The position numbers and the translations under genes are program-made. This document shows, one piece after another, positions 13,335 through 14,343 of a stretch of DNA of 14,343 nt (positions are counted from its first letter, which is position 1; each line of letters opens with the position of its first letter). Under the pieces are notes generated by a model. That model was not told where the DNA came from and made no database searches. It worked only from the letters and a program-made list of their open reading frames with translations. The DNA comes from Desulfurococcales archaeon (lineage in GTDB: Archaea > Thermoproteota > Thermoprotei_A > Sulfolobales > NBVN01): contig JAGGUC010000133.1 in assembly GCA_021158735.1 (NCBI GenBank), positions 1-14,343 of the forward strand. The letters run 5' to 3'.

Positions 13335-13616
13335 ATGAGGTTCTGTCCAAAATGCGGTACGATGCTCGAACCTGTAAAGAGAAATAAGAAAACTATCTTA
13401 AGGTGTCCTAGGTGTGGGTATGAGGAGGTTGTAAAGTCCACTAAGTCTAGCGAGTATAAGCTAGTTGTTAAATCAGGCAAGGAGAATAAGGTAAAGACAA
13501 CATCACTAGTTAGTGAAGGTAAGGTGACCTCAAGAAAGAAAGAGGAAATAGAGCAGGAGAAAGAGGAGTTCTATGAAGTATTTCTTGATTTAATGAGTGA
13601 GGAGGAAGGTTCCTAA
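13335..13616 (+). CDS. TFS/Rpb9-like N-terminal zinc-ribbon protein lacking the TFIIS domain
   Basis: The first 31 residues (C4, C7, C24, C27 in FCPKCG and LRCPRCGYE) match the N-terminal zinc ribbon of archaeal transcription factor S, which docks on RNA polymerase as Rpb9 does. Full TFS is about 110 residues and has a second zinc ribbon whose acidic DE loop stimulates RNA cleavage. Here, at 93 residues, that second ribbon is absent: no further cysteine exists, and the tail is a Lys/Ser-rich linker (33-65) followed by an acidic helix with EEIEQEKEEFYEVFLDLM. The reading frame is clean, so it is not a frameshift remnant. It might be an RNA polymerase-binding regulator without cleavage activity; automated pipelines often call such proteins RNA polymerase subunit M. 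The ATG at 13335 places the first Cys at residue 4, as usual for TFS. Confidence 0.85.
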   Translation: MRFCPKCGTMLEPVKRNKKTILRCPRCGYEEVVKSTKSSEYKLVVKSGKENKVKTTSLVSEGKVTSRKKEEIEQEKEEFYEVFLDLMSEEEGS

Positions 13617-13643
13617 GAGGGGAACTGTCCTTCCAGCTAATAT

Positions 13644-13659
13644 TAAACTTATAAGTTTA
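13644..13659 (+). promoter_or_regulatory. 16-bp palindrome, probable tRNA promoter
   Basis: TAAACTTATAAGTTTA is a perfect palindrome centred about 34 nt before the first base of the tRNA. Its core ATAAGTTT-like AT-rich sequence is at a fitting distance for the TATA box of the tRNA gene, giving a leader of a few bases. Because it follows the TFS-like stop codon by 27 nt, it could also help end that transcript. Confidence 0.5.
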
Positions 13660-13685
13660 GCTATAAGGTAGATTTCTGGAGTGTA

Positions 13686-13788
13686 GCGGGGGTGCCCGAG
13701 CTAGGTCAAAGGGGGCGGGCTCAGGACCAAGTAGTGGGAGCCCCGCTGGCGAAGGCCTGCGTGGGTTCGAATCCCACCCCCCGCACCA
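13686..13788 (+). tRNA. tRNA-Leu (anticodon CAG) with a 15-nt intron
   Basis: Acceptor stem GCGGGGG (13686-13692) pairs with CCCCCGC (13778-13784); A73 and an encoded CCA (13786-13788) follow. T arm: GTGGG, loop TTCGAAT, CCCAC (13761-13777). D stem: CCC/GGG (13695-13697, 13711-13713). Anticodon stem: GCGGG (13715-13719) and CCCGC (13742-13746), with anticodon CAG at 13722-13724, reading CUG. The long variable arm (13747-13760) confirms a class II tRNA. An intron at 13726-13740, between positions 37 and 38, forms a bulge-helix-bulge: CTCA (32-35) pairs with TGGG in the intron, leaving bulges G-G-A and A-G-C, each cut after its second base. Splicing yields loop CTCAGGC, with C rather than A at position 38. 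Confidence 0.96.
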
Positions 13789-13835
13789 CATATTATCATG
13801 TGTTTCTGTAAGGCGCTAGTATAATCTCAGCTAAG

Positions 13836-13860
13836 CACTATACGTGGTTACTTGATAGTG
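13836..13860. repeat. Inverted repeat between tRNA-Leu and the UPF0148 gene
   Basis: CACTAT and ATAGTG form a 6-bp stem with a 13-nt loop immediately after the stop codon of the minus-strand UPF0148 gene, and followed on that strand by no strong T tract. A transcription end is possible for either convergent unit. Confidence 0.3.
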
Positions 13861-13862
13861 TT

Positions 13863-14216
13863 CTATAATTTCTTAATTCTCCGAGTCCTCTCAAGTGAAT
13901 CAAGCAACTTATTAAGTACTTCAATATCCTCAATATCAACTTCATCTACCGCCTTAATCTTCGCAAGGACTTGATATATTCTATAAGCTATGAATTTTTC
14001 AAGTTCATCTAAAACGGCCGACGTCGTTACTGATACTGCTTCGCTTTCGCTTTTTACTACTTTAACTGTCCCGTGAATAGGGCAGACGACCTCACCGCTC
14101 TTTAACTTAAATAGTGGGGTCCTGCATAGAGGACATGATTGGTCAAGCATTATAGCACCAGACCTGAGTAAGTCGCTCATTTTCTTAATGACTTCCTTCC
14201 TATTTCCTTCACTCAC
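13863..14216 (-). CDS. UPF0148 / Sjogren's autoantigen p27-like zinc-finger protein
   Basis: Member of the small archaeal/eukaryotic family PF06677 (UPF0148), function unknown. Recognised by MSDLLRSGAIMLDQSCPLC (13-31) and PLFKLKSGEVVCP (34-46). The zinc site is C28, C31, C45 and H48 (CPIH), with a histidine in place of the usual fourth cysteine. The C-terminal half (about 65-115) is predicted to be helical. At 117 residues it is of normal size. The start is GTG at 14216, with GGATGAG about 5 nt upstream; two nearby ATGs (14228 and 14224 on this strand) run into stops within six codons in other frames, and an internal ATG at residue 13 is the alternative start. The tRNA-Leu gene is on the other strand and convergent. 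It shares an 80-nt divergent spacer with the next gene. Confidence 0.88.
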   Translation of the reverse strand: MSEGNRKEVIKKMSDLLRSGAIMLDQSCPLCRTPLFKLKSGEVVCPIHGTVKVVKSESEAVSVTTSAVLDELEKFIAYRIYQVLAKIKAVDEVDIEDIEVLNKLLDSLERTRRIKKL

Positions 14217-14248
14217 GACTGCTCATCCATTAAGGAAATGACAATAGG

Positions 14249-14258
14249 TTTAATTTAT
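14249..14258. promoter_or_regulatory. AT-rich element shared by the divergent pair at the window's end
   Basis: The stretch around TTTAATTTATT is about 38 nt from the GTG of the UPF0148 gene (-) and about 43 nt from the ATG of the last gene (+). It is the only TATA-like element in the spacer, so both genes may use it, as at 12362-12372. Confidence 0.35.
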
Positions 14259-14296
14259 TACTTTTCCAGAAATTTTCTAGTTCTTGGGTGTGAGTA

Positions 14297-14343
14297 ATGG
14301 CACCGCAACCCCCAGTAGATGTGAAGTCACTGAATGAAGCTAA
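14297..14343 (+). CDS. 5' end of an unidentified gene, cut by the window edge
   Basis: An ATG at 14297 opens a frame of 15 codons (MAPQPPVDVKSLNEA) that runs off the window. GGTG at 14287-14290 stands 6 nt before it as ribosome-binding site, and a TATA-like element lies at about 14249-14258. Fifteen residues are too few to name it. A proline-rich start followed by a helix-like DVKSLNEA is all that can be seen. Confidence 0.6.
   Translation, partial: MAPQPPVDVKSLNEA

Noticed and set aside
13726..13741. tRNA intron placed one base later, leaving A at position 38
   Set aside because: The bulge-helix-bulge with CTCA/TGGG and two 3-nt bulges fits only the 37/38 position, which leaves C38.
1..14343. 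CRISPR array, insertion sequence or integrated element
   Set aside because: No regularly spaced repeats of 24-37 nt, no transposase or integrase reading frame, and no direct-repeat att pair around the tRNA gene.

Overview
The window looks like a stretch of chromosome from a hyperthermophilic archaeon of the Thermoproteota (class Thermoprotei). The case rests on a full-length reverse gyrase, Alba, archaeal-type S-adenosylmethionine synthetase, Rio2 kinase, Sm/LSm proteins, a tRNA-Leu with a bulge-helix-bulge intron, C/D-box guide sRNAs, TATA-box promoters and several likely leaderless or GTG-started genes. I cannot name the genus from the sequence. Genes are informational or housekeeping in type. 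I see no insertion sequence, integrase, CRISPR array, phage gene or toxin-antitoxin pair.

Layout. 60-3746: reverse gyrase (+), convergent with alba (-, 3781-4059). 4355-4603: an Sm-like RNA-binding protein (+). 4728-5948: archaeal MetK (+), followed within 20 nt by a C/D-box sRNA (about 5966-6019) and a T-run. 6165-9144: rio2 and a two-RNase-H-fold DUF460 protein whose coding regions overlap by 35 nt. 9257-9583: a small ASCH-domain protein (+). 9881-10279: a tandem-duplicated Hfq/Sm-like protein (-), flanked on both sides by related 13-nt-periodic repeats. About 10394-10443: a second C/D-box sRNA (+). 10494-11618: a PflX-type radical SAM protein (-). 11712-12328: a likely AbrB-like gene followed by ogt, an operon on the minus strand. 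12401-12709: an unknown small protein read from a TTG codon (+). 12710-13334: a long gene-free stretch holding a third C/D-like sRNA (about 13103-13165) whose guide matches the conserved 515-519 region of archaeal 16S rRNA. 13335-13616: a TFS/Rpb9-like zinc ribbon without the TFIIS catalytic domain (+). 13686-13788: tRNA-Leu(CAG) with a 15-nt intron (+). 13863-14216: a UPF0148 zinc-finger protein (-). 14297-end: the first 15 codons of an unidentified gene (+).

The common thread is chromatin and DNA topology (reverse gyrase, Alba), DNA repair (Ogt) and RNA metabolism (two Sm/Hfq-type proteins, Rio2, DUF460, three candidate 2'-O-methylation guides, tRNA splicing). MetK makes SAM, the methyl donor for C/D-box-guided methylation and the cofactor of the radical SAM protein; that a guide sRNA sits directly behind metK is suggestive but may be coincidence. 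The most worthwhile leads are the three unannotated guide RNAs, the tandem Hfq-like protein with its flanking repeats, the single-domain TFS-like protein and the rio2/DUF460 overlap.
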